From assembly GCA_022605955.1 (NCBI GenBank), contig JAKCOZ010000020.1, positions 9,413,001 through 9,477,000 on the forward strand: DNA of 64,000 nucleotides. Reading direction: 5' to 3'. Positions within the stretch are counted from its first letter, which is position 1. Each line of letters opens with the position of its first letter. The translations under genes and the position numbers were made by a program. The notes under the pieces are model-generated. The model saw only the letters and a program-made list of their open reading frames with translations. It was not told the origin of the DNA and ran no database searches. Of this stretch, positions 62,613 through 64,000 are shown piece by piece. The DNA comes from Rallus limicola. Lineage: Eukaryota > Chordata > Aves > Gruiformes > Rallidae.

Positions 62613-64000
62613 TACATTTTCTGCCTTAGCATAAGTGCTCATCTACTGCAACAGAGTGTTATGCTTCCAACCAGTCTTTCAAAGTAAAGGTACTGATACG
62701 GGGGGTATTTAGGAGAGCAGCAAGTGGGTAGATGTAAATGGAGGTCCCACATGTTGATAAATGCTGGGTAATGCTGAAAATATAACTTCAGGAGAAGGAC
62801 TGTGAATTTATCAGAGGTCTGTGTGAGCTTTGCCCACAGGACACAATGTGGAAGTGCAGGGCAGCTTATTGCCAGATGGGAGGAGAGGAGGAGATCTACT
62901 CAGACTTGGTAATTTAATGTTGTCTTTTTCAATAAAACTTAAAGATACTTGGAAGCTCAGGGTACATAAATGCTGGAATTTATAGCTGTCTCAGAGACAG
63001 CTGCATGATATACAGTTCAATGGGAAGGCCACCACAATTAGTCTGGCTTCCAGGATTATTTTATTAGAGGAAGAGGATGATAGGCACTGTTTAGAAAGTG
63101 GGAAGCAACAGAGAACAAAGTCTGTCTTTAGAATCGCTTTATGAGCATACGTGAGTGTAAGGTACACATACAGGCCACTCATTTGTAGAGGGAGGGTCCC
63201 TTGGAGAACATGACTCCAGGATCCAGACAAGGGAGGGACTGCAATACAGCCCTTGCCTTTCTAAAAACACAGTTTGCTGCTGCAGGATTACCACTCTCTT
63301 CTCAGGCTGTCCATGATATTGCAAAACCCCACTCATGCTGCCTCAGTCTTGGGAGAGTTGCACACAGAACAGACGCATTTCTGGTGCCTGCAGAGGGAAT
63401 ACCACATGCTGCAAGGTATTTAGGAACCTTCCTACCGTGGCAAGAGCACGATGTACCACATAAAAGCATGTAGAATGCATAAAATAATGAATTGCTAGAA
63501 AGTTGCCCTTATAAAGCTCCCAACAAGAATCAAAAAGCATTTTGCAAACAATGGCCATATTTGCATTTGCATAGGAGGTAACCAGGCCCCTACAGTAAGT
63601 ACACTGAGGTCACACCATGAAGATTTTACAATGTTTGCACCAGGGGAAACACAGAATTGTATGTGTAGATAAGGACTGTGTATGCAGAACTGGGTGTTTG
63701 ACAAGCTTGCTTGCCCAACTTTACTTTATTGACTTCATAATTCCATTGACTTGATATTCTGGTATGTATCTCACTATATACCTTTAAATGCACTGTAATG
63801 CAGTGCTACCTGCATCAGGTTTAGTACTGCAGTACAGATCCCACACCACTAAGAAGGGGAGGAAGAAGCTATCATGGCCAGGCAGGATTGTGGTCGAAAG
63901 GCATTTGTTATGGAAAATAGGAATTTCAGCATGCAAAGCAGGTATTTTCTGTGTCACTTAACACTAAGCCACTTCCCTGTCCATGCTAATATAATTATTC
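62613..64000. other. Presumed intron, runs off the window
   Basis: Non-coding DNA with a 19-base interrupted palindrome at 62984-63002 (two inverted GTCT/AGAC boxes, SMAD-like). No exon was recognised up to the window end, so the preceding exon of the minus-strand gene lies beyond 64000. Confidence 0.42.

Noticed and set aside
1..64000. tRNA, rRNA, known miRNA, CRISPR or prokaryotic features
   Set aside because: No tRNA B-box context, rRNA blocks, familiar miRNA seeds in hairpins, or regularly spaced repeats were recognised on reading both strands. The composition is that of a vertebrate nuclear genome.

Overview
The window looks like nuclear DNA from a bird. It is AT-rich (roughly 40% GC by eye), has no bacterial-type operons and no mammalian Alu, L1 or B-type repeats, and carries few interspersed repeats. 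The best taxonomic marker is a degraded solo retroviral LTR at 2858-3265. Read on the minus strand, it matches the LTR layout I know from neoavian bird genomes: TGTCCTGG start, TATA-like box, AAAC..CTTATC..CAACCCA block, and CCA..ACA end. Faint CR1-like traces fit the same picture.

Gene content is almost nil. The one coding feature I can support is a 30-bp microexon on the minus strand at 1813-1842, encoding CDSESDIDDK. It has a strong polypyrimidine/CAG acceptor and a GTAAGA donor. The peptide resembles, from memory, a short acidic segment of the AUTS2 family (CDSDSDQEEK in AUTS2). Residue by residue it looks closer to the paralogue FBRSL1. If so, about 62 kb of the window (1843-64000) is one large upstream intron and 1-1812 is the start of the next intron. 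I found no second exon, tRNA, rRNA, known miRNA or CRISPR array. The many short open frames look like chance.

Layout: 1-1.8 kb intron; 1.81-1.84 kb microexon; 2.86-3.27 kb solo LTR; 6.0-6.4 kb small CpG cluster; 9.0-10.15 kb CpG patch followed by purine-rich tracts around regulatory-looking DNA; 14.58-14.81 kb candidate enhancer; about 16 kb CA microsatellite; 21.2-21.35 kb homeodomain-site-rich stretch; 22.7 kb possible CR1 tail; 25.5 kb possible ancient amniote repeat; 26.6-27.24 kb a 212-codon open frame, probably chance; 28.86-29.24 kb CpG-rich block with an octamer site; 31-31.75 kb simple repeats and poly-C runs; 39.5 kb possible CR1 remnant; 43.5-43.8 and 44.7-44.87 kb candidate regulatory blocks; 48.96-49.14 and 49.8-50.1 kb homeodomain-site clusters; 58.8 kb CpG patch; 60.93-61.14 kb and 62.56-62.60 kb further palindromic, regulatory-looking DNA.

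The overall picture is a very long intron of a developmental regulator, studded with possible enhancers. Conservation cannot be seen from one sequence, so every enhancer call is a low-confidence candidate. I did not find a convincing new biological system. The microexon and its regulation, plus the densest candidate elements, are the items most worth checking.
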